A DNA stretch of 64,000 bases from Paraburkholderia sp. IMGN_8 (GCF_038050405.1 NZ_CP150900.1:62001-126000), one strand, 5' to 3'; shown: positions 52,648-62,486, numbered from the stretch's first letter. The notes: generated by a model not told the origin, from the sequence alone. Numbers and translations are program-made.

Positions 52648-54489
52648 ATGCTGAGCAGGTGGTCGATTCGCACGTCACTGACGATGGTGGGGATCATTCT
52701 GGTTGCGCTGACCGTGGTGGTCGGCGCGCTCGGACTGACGGCGCTGAACGGCGCCAGCCAGTCGCTCGATCGCATTGCGCGCGGCGATCTGGTGGCGATT
52801 CACGCGCTCGACGAGGCGTCGGCGTATCTGTTGCGTTCGCGCGTGACGCTGGACCGCTTTATCGCATTGAGCACCGCCGGCGACGCCGAGCAGGCGAAGA
52901 AGGCGCTCGATCGTGCGCAGGAGTTGCTCGGCAAGTCGAACGAGAACTGGCAGGCGTTTCTCAACGCACCGAAGAACGGCGTTGACCAGGCGCTGCTCGA
53001 CGATCTGACGGCGCGCCGCACGACCGTGATGCGAGACGGCGTCGAGCCGGAGTTCGCCGCGTTGCACGCGAACGATCTGGCGGCCTATCACGCGATCGCC
53101 GATACGAAAATCAGCCCGATGTTTCTTACGTACGACAACGCCGCGTCCGCCGTCATCAAGGGGCTGCAGCAACACGCGGTGGACCAGCAGGCGAGCGCGC
53201 AATCGAACATCTCGCTGATGACGACGCTGATCATCGCCATCACCGTGCTGGCTTTGCTGCTGGTGGTGGGCATCCGCTTCGCGCTGCGCGGCCTGATCGT
53301 ACAGCCGCTCGCTGACGCAACCGCCTGCTTCGAACGGATCGCTTCGGGCGATCTGTCCGAGACGATCGAAGTGTTCAGCCGCAATGAAATCGGCCGGTTG
53401 TTCGGCGGCATCAAGCGGATGCAGGAAAGCTTGTCGACGATGGTGAAGGCGGTTCACAGCAGCACCGAATCGATCGACACCGGCGCGCGCGAAATCGCGA
53501 TGGGCAACACCGATCTGTCGCAACGCACCGAACAACAAGCCGCTTCGCTGCAGGAAACCGCCTCGAGCATGGAGCAACTGACCGGCACCGTGCGGCAGAA
53601 CGCCGAGAACGCGCGCCAGGCGAGTCAGTTGGCCGTCAACGCGTCCGATATCGCGACCCGCGGCGGCGACGTGGTGAGCCAGGTCGTGACGACGATGCAG
53701 GACATCGCGACCAGTTCGAATAAGGTCGTCGACATCATCGGGGTGATCGAAGGGATTGCGTTCCAAACCAATATTCTTGCGCTGAACGCGGCGGTCGAAG
53801 CCGCGCGCGCAGGCGAACAGGGCCGCGGTTTCGCCGTGGTCGCCGGCGAAGTGCGCAGCCTCGCGCAGCGCAGCGCCAGCGCCGCGAAGGAAATCAAGGA
53901 GCTGATCGGCGACTCGGTGGACAAGGTGCAAAGCGGTTCGACGCTGGTCGGCCGCGCGGGCACCACGATGGAAGAGATCGTGCAGGCAGTGCGCCGCGTA
54001 ACCGACATCATGGGCGAAATCAGCGCGGCTTCCGAAGAGCAGTCGGGCGGCATCGAGCAGGTGAATCGCGCGGTCGTGCAGATGGACGAAGTCACACAGC
54101 AGAACGCCGCGCTGGTCGAGCAGGCGGCCGCTGCGGCCGCGTCGCTCGAAGATCAGACGCGTCAGTTGCAAGCCGTGGTGAACGGCTGGAAGGTGGCCGG
54201 CGGCGGGCAAACGCGTGAAGCAACGCGCAGCGTGACGACGGCCGCGCGTCCGCAAAAGGCGCGCAGCGCAGGCGTGAAGGCGACGCCGGCCGCGAAAGCC
54301 TCGCCGCAACCGGCAGCAAACACAGCAACAGGCACCGCGGCAGCGGCTTCGCCCGCCCATGATGCAGGCACCGCACGCGTCGAACCGGCTCTGAAGCCGA
54401 AGACGACGCGTGCAACGTCCGAATCCGCAGCACGCCCGGCCGCTGCAAGCGCGGCCACGGCATCGGATGCGGACTGGGAAACGTTCTAG
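52648..54489 (+). CDS. Methyl-accepting chemotaxis protein (Tsr-like)
   Basis: A 613-residue membrane receptor. TM1 is near residues 11-33, a four-helix-bundle periplasmic ligand domain follows to about 188, TM2 spans about 190-212, and the HAMP domain covers about 213-265. The signalling hairpin includes [37 protein letters not shown] (about 365-400) flanked by methylation helices rich in Glu and Gln. An Ala/Lys/Thr-rich tail leads to the last five residues DWETF, matching the CheR/CheB-tethering pentapeptide of Tsr and Tar. The ligand cannot be told. ATG at 52648 with GGGAGCATTG. Confidence 0.94.
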   Translation: MLSRWSIRTSLTMVGIILVALTVVVGALGLTALNGASQSLDRIARGDLVAIHALDEASAYLLRSRVTLDRFIALSTAGDAEQAKKALDRAQELLGKSNENWQAFLNAPKNGVDQALLDDLTARRTTVMRDGVEPEFAALHANDLAAYHAIADTKISPMFLTYDNAASAVIKGLQQHAVDQQASAQSNISLMTTLIIAITVLALLLVVGIRFALRGLIVQPLADATACFERIASGDLSETIEVFSRNEIGRLFGGIKRMQESLSTMVKAVHSSTESIDTGAREIAMGNTDLSQRTEQQAASLQETASSMEQLTGTVRQNAENARQASQLAVNASDIATRGGDVVSQVVTTMQDIATSSNKVVDIIGVIEGIAFQTNILALNAAVEAARAGEQGRGFAVVAGEVRSLAQRSASAAKEIKELIGDSVDKVQSGSTLVGRAGTTMEEIVQAVRRVTDIMGEISAASEEQSGGIEQVNRAVVQMDEVTQQNAALVEQAAAAAASLEDQTRQLQAVVNGWKVAGGGQTREATRSVTTAARPQKARSAGVKATPAAKASPQPAANTATGTAAAASPAHDAGTARVEPALKPKTTRATSESAARPAAASAATASDADWETF

Positions 54490-54505
54490 GAAGCAGCAGG
54501 CAGAC

Positions 54506-54697
54506 ATGCAGTCATTCGGCATCTCGCTCCATGAGGGGCGAATCATCGAAGCACGCTTGGACAGCGTGTCGCAGGCCGACTGCAGGTGGGCAGAACTCGC
54601 GGGCGGGCGCGACCCCGCGAACACAATCCCTTGCGCCAAAGGACATCGCTTTGGCGGCAAGCGGAATGGCTCGTATCGCAGGCAGGAACTTTCATGA
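54506..54697 (+). CDS. Possible small gene (63 aa) overlapping cheR
   Basis: An ATG at 54506, seven bases after AGCAGGC, opens a 63-residue frame whose TGA stop forms an ATGA overlap with the ATG of cheR. Composition is protein-like (SFGISLHEGRIIEARLDS, then basic tail [19 protein letters not shown]). There is no homology I can name. The overlap and RBS are the support; the frame may instead be a chance run in GC-rich DNA. Confidence 0.35.
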   Translation: MQSFGISLHEGRIIEARLDSVSQADCRWAELAGGRDPANTIPCAKGHRFGGKRNGSYRRQELS

Positions 54698-55689
54698 TGG
54701 CAACGCGCGCACAGCAACGTCCGCAACCGGCACGTCCGCAACCGGCACGTCCGCAACCGGCACGTCCCGAGCGGGTGGAACCGGCCAGATCCGGCGAACA
54801 AGGACGGGATTTCGAATTCACGTCGGCGGATTTCGCTCGTATTCGCGAACTGATTCATCGCAGCGCGGGCATTTCGCTGTCGGATCACAAGCGCGACATG
54901 GCGTACAGCCGTCTGGCGCGCCGGCTGCGCGCGCTTGGCCTCGAGACCTTCAAACAGTATCTCGATCTGCTCGAAGCGGAGAACGATCCGGCCGAGTGGG
55001 AAGCGTTCACCAATGCGCTGACCACCAACCTGACCGCGTTCTTCCGCGAAGCGCATCACTTTCCGATCCTCGCCGACTTCGTGCCGCGCCGGCCGCAGCC
55101 GGTGTCGGTGTGGTGCTCGGCGGCGTCGACCGGCGAAGAGCCGTATTCGATCGCCATGACGCTGATCGAAGCGCTCGGCGACAGCGGCGCGCGCCAGGCG
55201 AGCGTACTCGCCACCGACATCGACACGCAGGTGCTGGCAAAAGCCGAAGCCGGCATGTACCAGTTCGACCAGGTGAAGCACCTGTCGCCCGAGCGGCTCA
55301 AGCGCTTCTTCCTGAAAGGTACCGGCGCGCACGCCGGGATGGTCAAAGTGCGCCCGGAAGTGCGCGCGATGGTGCGCTTCGAACAACTGAACCTGACCGA
55401 CCGGGACTATGCGTTGCGCTCGCAGTTCGACGCGATCTTCTGCCGCAACGTGATGATCTATTTCGACAAGCCGACCCAGGCGCAGGTGCTTGCGCGCTTC
55501 GAGCCGTTGATGAAATCGGGCGGATTGCTGTTTGCCGGTCACTCGGAAAACTTCACATATGTGACGCAGGCGTTCAAGCTGCGCGGCCAGACTGTTTATG
55601 AACTGACGCGCGACGCCACCGGCGCACGCGCGCCGTCTCGCCAGGCGAGCCACTCCAGCAGCACGCCGGCGAGCGGGGTGACGGTATGA
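54694..55689 (+). CDS. cheR: Chemotaxis protein methyltransferase CheR
   Basis: A 331-residue SAM-dependent glutamate methyltransferase that methylates receptors for adaptation. After a Pro-rich N-terminus, the CheR N-domain spans about 38-115 ([59 protein letters not shown]), and the catalytic domain begins [17 protein letters not shown] (about 147). CRNVMIYFD is the typical post-motif. The start ATG at 54694 is chosen for its AGGA and overlap; a second ATG follows directly. Its N-terminus contains three tandem copies of PQPAR. Confidence 0.95.
   Translation: MMATRAQQRPQPARPQPARPQPARPERVEPARSGEQGRDFEFTSADFARIRELIHRSAGISLSDHKRDMAYSRLARRLRALGLETFKQYLDLLEAENDPAEWEAFTNALTTNLTAFFREAHHFPILADFVPRRPQPVSVWCSAASTGEEPYSIAMTLIEALGDSGARQASVLATDIDTQVLAKAEAGMYQFDQVKHLSPERLKRFFLKGTGAHAGMVKVRPEVRAMVRFEQLNLTDRDYALRSQFDAIFCRNVMIYFDKPTQAQVLARFEPLMKSGGLLFAGHSENFTYVTQAFKLRGQTVYELTRDATGARAPSRQASHSSSTPASGVTV
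54718..54762 (+). repeat. Three tandem 15-bp repeats in the cheR start
   Basis: Three exact copies of CGTCCGCAACCGGCA, in frame, encode the repeated peptide RPQPA. The copy number could vary by slippage without disturbing the reading frame. Confidence 0.9.
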
Positions 55690-56504
55690 GCGCCGCCCTG
55701 CCGATCGCCACCAATCTGTATTTCGACAACCACTTCCAACGCCCCGGCGTGAAGCTGTTGCCGAACGAGTTTTATACGACCAACGAAGACATGGTGCTGG
55801 TCACCGTCCTCGGGTCCTGCGTCGCGGCCTGCATTCAGGACCGCACGGCGGGCATCGGCGGCATGAACCATTTCATGCTGCCCGACGACGGCGCGGACGT
55901 CGCGCAAGCCGCGTCGGATTCGATGCGCTACGGCGCGTACGCGATGGAAGTGCTGATCAACGAGCTGATCAAGGCGGGCGGCCGGCGCGAGCGCTTCGAA
56001 GCCAAGGTGTTCGGCGGCGGCGCGGTGTTGGCCGGCATGACGACGATGAACATCGGCGACCGTAATTCGGAATTCGTGCGCCGCTATCTGGCGCTCGAAA
56101 AGATCCGCATCGTCGCCGAGGATTTGCAGGGCTCGCACCCGCGCAAAGTCGCTTTCATGCCGCGCACCGGCCAGGTGATGGTGAAGAAGCTGCGTCTGCA
56201 GCAGGAAGCCGGTGTGGCCGAGCGTGAACAGGCGCTGGTGCGGCAAAGCCCCGAAGCGCGCGCCGAGCGGCTCGCGGCGGCGCGCAAACGGGTCGAGCTG
56301 TTTTCCACGCCGGCCGCTGCAAGGCCGAAGGTCGAATTGTTCGGCTCGAATGCAGGCAGCGGTGCGGGCAACTCGGCAGGCAACGCCGCGGCATCGGCAG
56401 GAAGCAGCGCGAGCGCAGGCGTAGCGAAGCCGCGCATCGAACTATTTGGCGTGAGCCCGCGCCCCATTAATCCAAACAACGCCAGAACCGCAGAGGAGGC
56501 GTGA
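55686..56504 (+). CDS. cheD: Chemoreceptor glutamine deamidase CheD
   Basis: A 272-residue deamidase that converts receptor glutamines to glutamates. The active-site cysteine is in [13 protein letters not shown] (about residue 45) and the histidine in GGMNHFMLP (about 62), with TMNIGDRN further on, as in CheD. The domain ends near residue 170; the C-terminal 100 residues are Ala/Ser/Gly-rich, with repeated VELF and IELF clusters of unknown role. It overlaps cheR by ATGA and precedes cheB. Confidence 0.93.
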   Translation: MSAALPIATNLYFDNHFQRPGVKLLPNEFYTTNEDMVLVTVLGSCVAACIQDRTAGIGGMNHFMLPDDGADVAQAASDSMRYGAYAMEVLINELIKAGGRRERFEAKVFGGGAVLAGMTTMNIGDRNSEFVRRYLALEKIRIVAEDLQGSHPRKVAFMPRTGQVMVKKLRLQQEAGVAEREQALVRQSPEARAERLAAARKRVELFSTPAAARPKVELFGSNAGSGAGNSAGNAAASAGSSASAGVAKPRIELFGVSPRPINPNNARTAEEA

Positions 56505-57604
56505 GCGCTGTGCAAAAGATCAAAGTACTGTGTGTCGACGATTCGGCGCTGATCCGCAGCCTGATGACGGAAATCATCAATGGCCAGCCGGACATGACCG
56601 TGGTGGCGACCGCGCCCGACCCGCTGGTCGCGCGCGATCTCATCAAGCAGCACAACCCGGACGTGCTGACGCTCGACGTCGAAATGCCGCGCATGGACGG
56701 CCTCGACTTTCTAGAGAAGCTGATGCGCCTGCGGCCGATGCCGGTCGTGATGGTGTCGTCGCTGACCGAGCGCGGCAACGAAATCACGTTGCGCGCGCTG
56801 GAACTGGGCGCGGTCGATTTCGTCACCAAGCCGAAAGTCGGCATTCGCGACGGCATGCTCGACTACTCGGAAAAGCTCGCCGACAAGATTCGCGCCGCAG
56901 CCCGCGCACGGGTGCGCCAGGCCGCGCCGGTGCACCCCACGGCTGCACATGCAGCGCATGCGCCCGCCGCCCCAGCCGCCGCGCCGCTCTTCAACAACCC
57001 GCTGCTCAGTACCGAGAAGCTGATCATCGTCGGCGCGTCGACGGGCGGCACCGAAGCGATCCGCGAAGTGCTGGTGCCGCTGCCGCCGGATGCGCCTGCC
57101 GTGCTGATCGCGCAGCATATGCCGCCGGGTTTCACGAAATCTTTTGCACAACGCCTCAATGGTTTGTGCCGAATTACCGTTAAAGAGGCAGAGCACGGCG
57201 AACGCGTGCTGCCGGGGCATGCGTATATCGCGCCCGGCCACGCTCACCTGTTGCTGGCCCGCAGCGGCGCGAACTATATTGCTCACCTGTCGGACGAGCC
57301 GCCGGTGAACCGGCATCGTCCGTCGGTCGATGTGCTGTTCCGTTCGGCCGCGCAGCACGCGGGCAAGAACGCGGTTGGGGTGATCCTGACCGGGATGGGC
57401 CGCGACGGCGCCGCCGGGCTGCTGGACATGAAAAAAGCGGGGGCGTATACCCTTGCGCAGGACGAAGCGAGCTGCATCGTCTTCGGCATGCCGCGCGAAG
57501 CGATCGCGCTGGGCGCCGCCGACGAGATCGCCTCGCTGCCGGAAATGAGCCGGCGCGTGATGGCGCGTCTGTCATCGATGGGCGAACGCGTTCAGCGGGT
57601 ATGA
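56501..57604 (+). CDS. cheB: Chemotaxis response regulator protein-glutamate methylesterase CheB
   Basis: A 367-residue enzyme with an N-terminal receiver (phosphoacceptor Asp59 in [11 protein letters not shown], Lys110 in FVTKP) and a C-terminal methylesterase (catalytic Ser180 in VGASTGG, His206 in [10 protein letters not shown] and Asp302 in GMGRDGAAG). It removes methyl groups from receptors, adapting the response. The start is a GTG at 56501 that overlaps the cheD stop (GTGA) with GAGGAGG upstream. Confidence 0.96.
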   Translation: MSAVQKIKVLCVDDSALIRSLMTEIINGQPDMTVVATAPDPLVARDLIKQHNPDVLTLDVEMPRMDGLDFLEKLMRLRPMPVVMVSSLTERGNEITLRALELGAVDFVTKPKVGIRDGMLDYSEKLADKIRAAARARVRQAAPVHPTAAHAAHAPAAPAAAPLFNNPLLSTEKLIIVGASTGGTEAIREVLVPLPPDAPAVLIAQHMPPGFTKSFAQRLNGLCRITVKEAEHGERVLPGHAYIAPGHAHLLLARSGANYIAHLSDEPPVNRHRPSVDVLFRSAAQHAGKNAVGVILTGMGRDGAAGLLDMKKAGAYTLAQDEASCIVFGMPREAIALGAADEIASLPEMSRRVMARLSSMGERVQRV

Positions 57605-57636
57605 TGCGCGGGCCTGACGGCGAGCGCCAGGCATGG

Positions 57637-57670
57637 GACCGGAGTAAGCGCTAAAGCGCCAACTCCGGTC
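57637..57670 (+). promoter_or_regulatory. Strong hairpin between cheB and the second cheY
   Basis: GACCGGAGT/ACTCCGGTC outer stem with an inner GCGCT/AGCGC stem, spanning 57637-57670. There is no T-run. It could be a partial terminator, an mRNA processing site or a stabilising structure that sets the relative amount of CheB and CheY. Confidence 0.6.
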
Positions 57671-57732
57671 GACACGGATCGGAATGAACTGGCGGTCATG
57701 CGCCGCATCGTGGATCAAGCAAAGGGAATGAA

Positions 57733-58128
57733 ATGGATAAGGGAATGAAGATTCTGGTAGTTGACGACTTTCCGACGATGCGCCGGATCGTCCGCAACCT
57801 GCTCAAAGAGCTGGGCTATAGCAACGTCGACGAGGCGGAAGACGGTCAGGCCGGTCTCGCGCGCTTGCGCAGCGGCACCTACGAGTTCGTGATCTCCGAC
57901 TGGAACATGCCGAACCTCGACGGTCTGGCCATGCTCAAGGAAATCCGCGCCGACGCCAGCCTCGCGCATCTGCCTGTGCTGATGGTGACGGCCGAATCGA
58001 AGAAGGAAAACATCATCGCGGCGGCCCAGGCCGGCGCGAGCGGTTATGTCGTCAAGCCGTTCACGGCCGCGACGCTCGACGAGAAGCTCAACAAGATTCT
58101 CGAGAAGATGGCCAAGACCGGGAGCTGA
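57733..58128 (+). CDS. cheY: Chemotaxis response regulator CheY (second)
   Basis: A 131-residue receiver domain highly similar to enterobacterial Che[33 protein letters not shown], phosphoacceptor Asp56 in [14 protein letters not shown], Thr in MVTAES and Lys108 in VVKPF. The whole length fits CheY better than the first copy, so it is the likely switch-binding regulator. It is the direct partner of cheZ, whose start lies one base past the stop. Confidence 0.96.
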   Translation: MDKGMKILVVDDFPTMRRIVRNLLKELGYSNVDEAEDGQAGLARLRSGTYEFVISDWNMPNLDGLAMLKEIRADASLAHLPVLMVTAESKKENIIAAAQAGASGYVVKPFTAATLDEKLNKILEKMAKTGS

Positions 58129-58129
58129 T

Positions 58130-58840
58130 GTGAATCTGCCGACCAACGCGCAAGGGGCCGAAGCGGTCCACGAGAGCGGCGACTTCGCGTCCGACCGCAT
58201 CCTCGCCCGCATCGGCCAGTTGACACGGACGCTGCGCGACTCGATGCGTGAGCTCGGGCTCGACAAGCATGTCGAGCGCGCGGCGGAAGCCGTACCCGAT
58301 GCTCGCGACCGTCTGAAGTACATCGCGAACATGACCGAGCAGGCCGCCGAGCGCGTGCTGTCCTCGATCGACATCGCCAAGCCGATCCAGGAGCAGTTGC
58401 GCCTGGACGCGGGCGAGCTCGATGCGCGCTGGGAAAAGTGGTACGCCGCGCCGATCGAGCGCGAAGAAGTGCGCGCGCTGATGAACGACACGCGTACCTT
58501 CTTGCGCGGCGTGCCGGAGGCTGCTACCGCGACCAACTCGCAGCTGATGGAAATCATGCTGGCGCAGGACTTCCAGGATCTGACCGGCCAGGTCATCAAG
58601 AAGATCACGGAGGTCGTGTACCTGATCGAGCAGCAATTGCTCGGCGTGCTGGTCGAGAACATCGCGCTTGAGCGGCGCGAGCAGTTCGCGGCGACCGCGG
58701 CGGCGCTGGCGGCCGAGCCGTCGTCGACTGGCAGCCCCGAACACCTGCTGAACGGTCCGCAGATCAATCCGGAAGGCAAAACGGACGTGGTGCAGGACCA
58801 GTCGCAGGTCGACGATCTGCTGGCGAGCCTCGGGTTCTAA
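58130..58840 (+). CDS. cheZ: CheY phosphatase CheZ
   Basis: A 236-residue protein that dephosphorylates CheY. The long helical hairpin includes ARIGQLTRTLRDSMRELGLD and the catalytic region EIMLAQDFQDLTGQVIKKI, with the Asp and Gln of the family (QDFQDLTGQ). The C-terminal tail QVDDLLASLGF is the CheY-binding peptide. The GTG start at 58130 is 1 base from the cheY stop. RBS lies within cheY. Confidence 0.95.
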   Translation: MNLPTNAQGAEAVHESGDFASDRILARIGQLTRTLRDSMRELGLDKHVERAAEAVPDARDRLKYIANMTEQAAERVLSSIDIAKPIQEQLRLDAGELDARWEKWYAAPIEREEVRALMNDTRTFLRGVPEAATATNSQLMEIMLAQDFQDLTGQVIKKITEVVYLIEQQLLGVLVENIALERREQFAATAAALAAEPSSTGSPEHLLNGPQINPEGKTDVVQDQSQVDDLLASLGF

Positions 58841-59108
58841 CTCACGGATAGCCCGCCAAAGCGACAGGCCAACCAGTATGCATAGCAAGCCACGCGCCCG
58901 CGTTTGCTTGCTGTCTGTCGACACAAACCACAGGCATACTACGACCTCGAGCAGCGGCACGGCTTTCCGGCGCGAAATGGCGCCGGGCGGTGGCACGGCG
59001 AGGAACCCTTCCATCGTGCAACCGCGACGGTGCCGTATGATCTGCCTACATGCGGCCGGTTCGCACGACGTGCGGACCGAGCAGCAGTCGCTTGGGAGGA
59101 GCTTTGTT

Positions 59109-59651
59109 ATGTCGAGTCGCGTACGCCGCGCCGGGTTGGTTACGGCGCTAGTCTTACCCTGTTCGCTGTTCGCCCTACAGTCCGCTTACGCTGGGCTGGG
59201 CGGCACGCCGATGACACCGCCCGCGGATGCGTCGGTTTCTTCCCGCACCGTGCAGCCTGCCGCCAGCGCGGCTTCCGCGGCACAGGGCGTGATGCATTCC
59301 GCATCCAGCGCCGCTTCCTCTACGACCGCCTCCGCGTCCTACACCGTGCGTGAAACCACGCTCGGCAACGGCACGGTCGTGCGCGAATACCTGGCGGCGG
59401 ATGGCTCGGTGTTCGGCATCGCGTGGCGCGGCCCGCAAATGCCGGACCTGAGCGATCTGCTCGGCAGCTACTTTCCGCAGTACGTGGCCGGCGTGAAGGA
59501 CATCCGTGCAACGCGCGGCGGACGCGGCCCGGTCGCGGTCGATCAGAGCAGCCTTGTGGTCCATTCCGGTGGCCACATGGGTGCGTTCAACGGTCAGGCG
59601 TGGTTGCCCCAGGCGCTGCCTGCCGGCGTCAGCGGTTCCGACATCCAGTAA
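59109..59651 (+). CDS. DUF2844 family exported protein
   Basis: A 180-residue secreted protein of the DUF2844 type. The signal peptide ends near residue 28 (ALQSAYA, then GLGG). A Ser/Ala-rich segment follows, and the conserved part begins with YTVRETTLGNGTVVREYLAADGSVFGIAWRGP, then SLVVHSGGHMGAFNGQAWLPQALPAG. The function is unknown. The ATG at 59109 has GGGAGGAG upstream; the longer frame starting at 58878 is not supported. It is 15 bp before the DUF3443 gene, and the two often occur as a pair. Confidence 0.85.
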   Translation: MSSRVRRAGLVTALVLPCSLFALQSAYAGLGGTPMTPPADASVSSRTVQPAASAASAAQGVMHSASSAASSTTASASYTVRETTLGNGTVVREYLAADGSVFGIAWRGPQMPDLSDLLGSYFPQYVAGVKDIRATRGGRGPVAVDQSSLVVHSGGHMGAFNGQAWLPQALPAGVSGSDIQ

Positions 59652-59666
59652 GGGCGAGGACGAACG

Positions 59667-60959
59667 ATGCGAACCATGCAGATTGCGGTAAAGCTCAAGG
59701 GTTGGACGCAGGCCGTCGCAGCCGTGGTGCTGGTGTCGGTTCTCGCCGCTTGCGGCGGTGGCGGCGGCGGCAGTTCCAGTTCGAGCTCCAACTCGTCGAG
59801 CACGCTGAACGGCGGCTCGCTGCCGGCGAGCCCGACTCAGCAGCCGATCGCCGCGAACGCAGCGAATACGGTGCCGATTACGGTCGGCTTCGGCGTGAAA
59901 GGCGTCATCAACATTCCTACGGTCAGCGTGACGGTGTGCGCGCCGGGCTCGACCACCAATTGCCAGACCATCAACAACATCCAGGTCGACACCGGTTCGT
60001 TCGGCTTGCGCGTGGTGAGCTCGCAGCTGAACTCGTCCGTGCTTGGCGCGTTGTCTCCCATCACCGTGGCAGGCGGCGCGCAGCTCGCCGAGTGCGCGAC
60101 TTTCGCCGACGGCTATACGTGGGGCTCGGTGCGTAGCGCAAGCGTGACGATCGGCGGCGAGACGGCGTCGAACATTCCGGTGCAGATCATCGGCGACAAG
60201 GCCGCGAGCACGGTGCCGGCGGGCTGCACAGGCGTGGCGGAAAACACGGCCAGCGATCTCGGCGCCAACGGCATTCTCGGCATCGGCACGGCGCCCAACG
60301 ATTGCGGCGCCACCTGCGCGAACGCGTCGACGGCCACCACCTACAGCAACTACTTCGCCTGCCCGGGCGGCACGTCCTGCACGCGCACCGCGGTGCCGGA
60401 CGCGCAGCAGGTCGGCAATCCGGTCGCCAACTTCGCCACCGACAACAACGGCGTGATCGTGCAGATGCCGCCGGTGGGGGATACCGGAGCGTCGTCGGCG
60501 ACCGGCACGCTGGTGTTCGGTATCAACACGCAGTCAAACAATAAGATGGCCGCCGCGCAGACCTTCACCACTAATCGCTCAGGCGATCTGACCAACAGTG
60601 TCTTCAACGGCACGACGGTGCAGGCGTTTCTCGACTCGGGCTCGAACGGCTACTTCTTCGCCGACAGTTCGCTGTCGCTGTGCAACAGCCCCTACACGGG
60701 CTTTTACTGCCCGTCGTCGGCACAGACGCGCTCGATCAGCCTGGTCGGGCTGAATGGCGCGAAAACGACCGCCAGTATCGGCATCCTGAGCGCGGCCACC
60801 CTGTTCGGCAACGGCAGCAACTTCGCGTTCAACGACCTGGCCGGGCAGCTCAGCGGCAGCAGCAGCTTCGACCTCGGCTTGCCGTTCTTCTATGGCCGTT
60901 ACGTGTACTACGGTATCGATCAGACGCCGGGCGGCCAGGCGCCTTACGTCGCTTTTTGA
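59667..60959 (+). CDS. DUF3443 family lipoprotein with pepsin-like motifs
   Basis: A 430-residue predicted lipoprotein (VSVLAAC lipobox, Cys29, then a Gly/Ser linker). The body shows two aspartic-protease-type motifs, VDTGSFGLRV (Asp108) and LDSGSNGYFF (Asp323). It also has other pepsin-fold landmarks in order: ADGYTWGSVRSASVTIGG (like the flap region, about 148-164), ANGILGIG (like DGILGLG, about 200-207), and FDLGLPFFYGRYVYYGID (like LGDVFLRxYxxxFD, about 401-418). It could be a pepsin-like aspartic protease on the periplasmic or outer membrane side, or a degenerate relative. GAGGA precedes the ATG. Confidence 0.85.
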   Translation: MRTMQIAVKLKGWTQAVAAVVLVSVLAACGGGGGGSSSSSSNSSSTLNGGSLPASPTQQPIAANAANTVPITVGFGVKGVINIPTVSVTVCAPGSTTNCQTINNIQVDTGSFGLRVVSSQLNSSVLGALSPITVAGGAQLAECATFADGYTWGSVRSASVTIGGETASNIPVQIIGDKAASTVPAGCTGVAENTASDLGANGILGIGTAPNDCGATCANASTATTYSNYFACPGGTSCTRTAVPDAQQVGNPVANFATDNNGVIVQMPPVGDTGASSATGTLVFGINTQSNNKMAAAQTFTTNRSGDLTNSVFNGTTVQAFLDSGSNGYFFADSSLSLCNSPYTGFYCPSSAQTRSISLVGLNGAKTTASIGILSAATLFGNGSNFAFNDLAGQLSGSSSFDLGLPFFYGRYVYYGIDQTPGGQAPYVAF

Positions 60960-61274
60960 CGCGCATGACTGAAGGGTGACAACCAGCCGGGTACTCGCGC
61001 ACAAGCGCGCGAGTACCCGCCGCGCGTCTTCCGCCACCGGCAGCCTGCGGGCGGCCCCATCGCTACCGTCCGTCCGCCGGCTACCCTCCGCTGCCGGTCC
61101 ATCCAAGCCGCTCGCGCGCCTCCAGCAAGCCCGCCCGGGCGGTTTGCCGGCTGTTCCATCCCTCGAAATACCCCCCTTTCTCCGCCCTTATCCGCCGATC
61201 GTCGGTTGCGCGCAACGGGAATAATCGCTCTCACTGGAACCAGGCAGCGTGCCTCGACCGACTGGAGAGCTTTA
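60960..61274. other. Intergenic region before flhB
   Basis: About 315 bp. It opens with a strong hairpin, CGGGTACTCGCGC/GCGCGAGTACCCG (60988-61019), without a T-run, likely the end of the DUF3443 transcript. A GCCGATCG word near 61193 recalls a sigma-28 -10 but no matching -35 is found. The flhB frame is open upstream to 61206. No other gene is seen. Confidence 0.5.
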
Positions 61275-62486
61275 GTGGCAGAGGATAGCGACCTCGAAAA
61301 AACCGAATCAGCCACTCCCCGGCGCCTGCAAAAGGCGCGCGAGGAAGGGCAGATCGTGCGTTCGCGGGAGCTCTCGACGTTTGCGCTGCTGGCCGCAGGA
61401 TTTTTCGGTGTATGGGGCATGTCCAGCAGCATCGGCGAGCATTTGCAGGGCATGCTGCGCGCAGCCTTCACGTTCGACCACGCCAGCGCGTTCGAAACGC
61501 GCCGCATGATGATCGGCGCGGGCGCCGCGAGCCGCGAAGGGCTCTACGCGTTGCTGCCGATTCTCGCCTTTACCGGCGCGGCCGCCTTGCTCGCACCGAT
61601 GGCGCTGGGCGGCTGGCAGTTGTCGGCGAAAGGGCTCGAGCCCAAGTTCAACCGGCTCAACCCGATCGCCGGTCTCGGCAAGATGTTCTCGATCAACGGG
61701 CCGATCCAGCTCGGCATGTCGCTCGCGAAGACGCTGGTGGTGGGCATCATCGGCGGCACGGCGATCTGGAATCGCCGCGAGGAAATTCTCGCGCTGGCCA
61801 CGCAGCCGGTGCATATCGCGCTCGCCAACACCATGCATCTGATCGCCGTCTGCTGCGGCATGACGGTGGCGGGCATGTTCGTCGTGGCGGCGCTGGACGT
61901 GCCGTATCAACTCTGGCAGTTCCACAAGAAACTGCGCATGACGAAGGAAGAAGTGAAGCGCGAACATCGCGAAAGCGAAGGCGATCCGCATGTCAAAGGC
62001 CGGATTCGCCAGCAGCAACGGGCGATTGCCCGCCGCCGCATGATGACCCAGGTGCCGAAGGCCGATGTCGTGGTGACCAACCCGACGCACTTCGCCGTCG
62101 CGCTGCAATACACCGACGGCGAGATGCGCGCGCCGAAGGTGGTCGCCAAGGGCGTGAACCTGGTGGCCGCGCGGATTCGCGAAATCGCTGCCGAAAACAA
62201 TGTGCCGCTGCTCGAAGCACCGCCGCTCGCGCGCGCGCTGTATCACAACGTCGACCTGGACCGCGAGATTCCCGGCCCGCTGTATGGCGCGGTCGCCGAA
62301 GTGCTCGCGTGGGTGTATCAGTTGCGGCGCTTTAACGCCGAAGGCGGCGTCGCGCCGGTCGCACCGACCGAGTTCGACGTGCCGGCGGATCTCGACAAAG
62401 GCGGTGTATCGGAAGAAGAAGCCGATCAGGAAGCCGCAGACACACTTAACGACGCTAACGACGACGCTTCAGGAGCCTCTGCATGA
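61275..62486 (+). CDS. flhB: Flagellar biosynthesis protein FlhB
   Basis: A 403-residue inner-membrane protein of the flagellar type III export gate that sets substrate specificity. Its N-terminus (EDSDLEKTESATPRRLQKAREEGQI) is typical, four transmembrane segments follow, and the cytoplasmic domain contains the autocleavage site NPTH, with Asn269 in VVVTNPTHFAVAL. The GTG start at 61275 has GGAGAG upstream. It overlaps flhA by ATGA. An acidic tail of about 40 residues ends the protein. Confidence 0.96.
   Translation: MAEDSDLEKTESATPRRLQKAREEGQIVRSRELSTFALLAAGFFGVWGMSSSIGEHLQGMLRAAFTFDHASAFETRRMMIGAGAASREGLYALLPILAFTGAAALLAPMALGGWQLSAKGLEPKFNRLNPIAGLGKMFSINGPIQLGMSLAKTLVVGIIGGTAIWNRREEILALATQPVHIALANTMHLIAVCCGMTVAGMFVVAALDVPYQLWQFHKKLRMTKEEVKREHRESEGDPHVKGRIRQQQRAIARRRMMTQVPKADVVVTNPTHFAVALQYTDGEMRAPKVVAKGVNLVAARIREIAAENNVPLLEAPPLARALYHNVDLDREIPGPLYGAVAEVLAWVYQLRRFNAEGGVAPVAPTEFDVPADLDKGGVSEEEADQEAADTLNDANDDASGASA

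Noticed and set aside
52675..55653. A 992-codon open frame on the minus strand opposite tsr and cheR
   Set aside because: It mirrors the GC-rich coding frame of known genes, is Arg/His/Leu-rich, and has no family features.
61185..61215. A sigma-28 promoter for flhB at GCCGATCG
   Set aside because: The -10-like word has no matching -35 at 11 bp; flhB is normally FlhDC-dependent rather than FliA-dependent.
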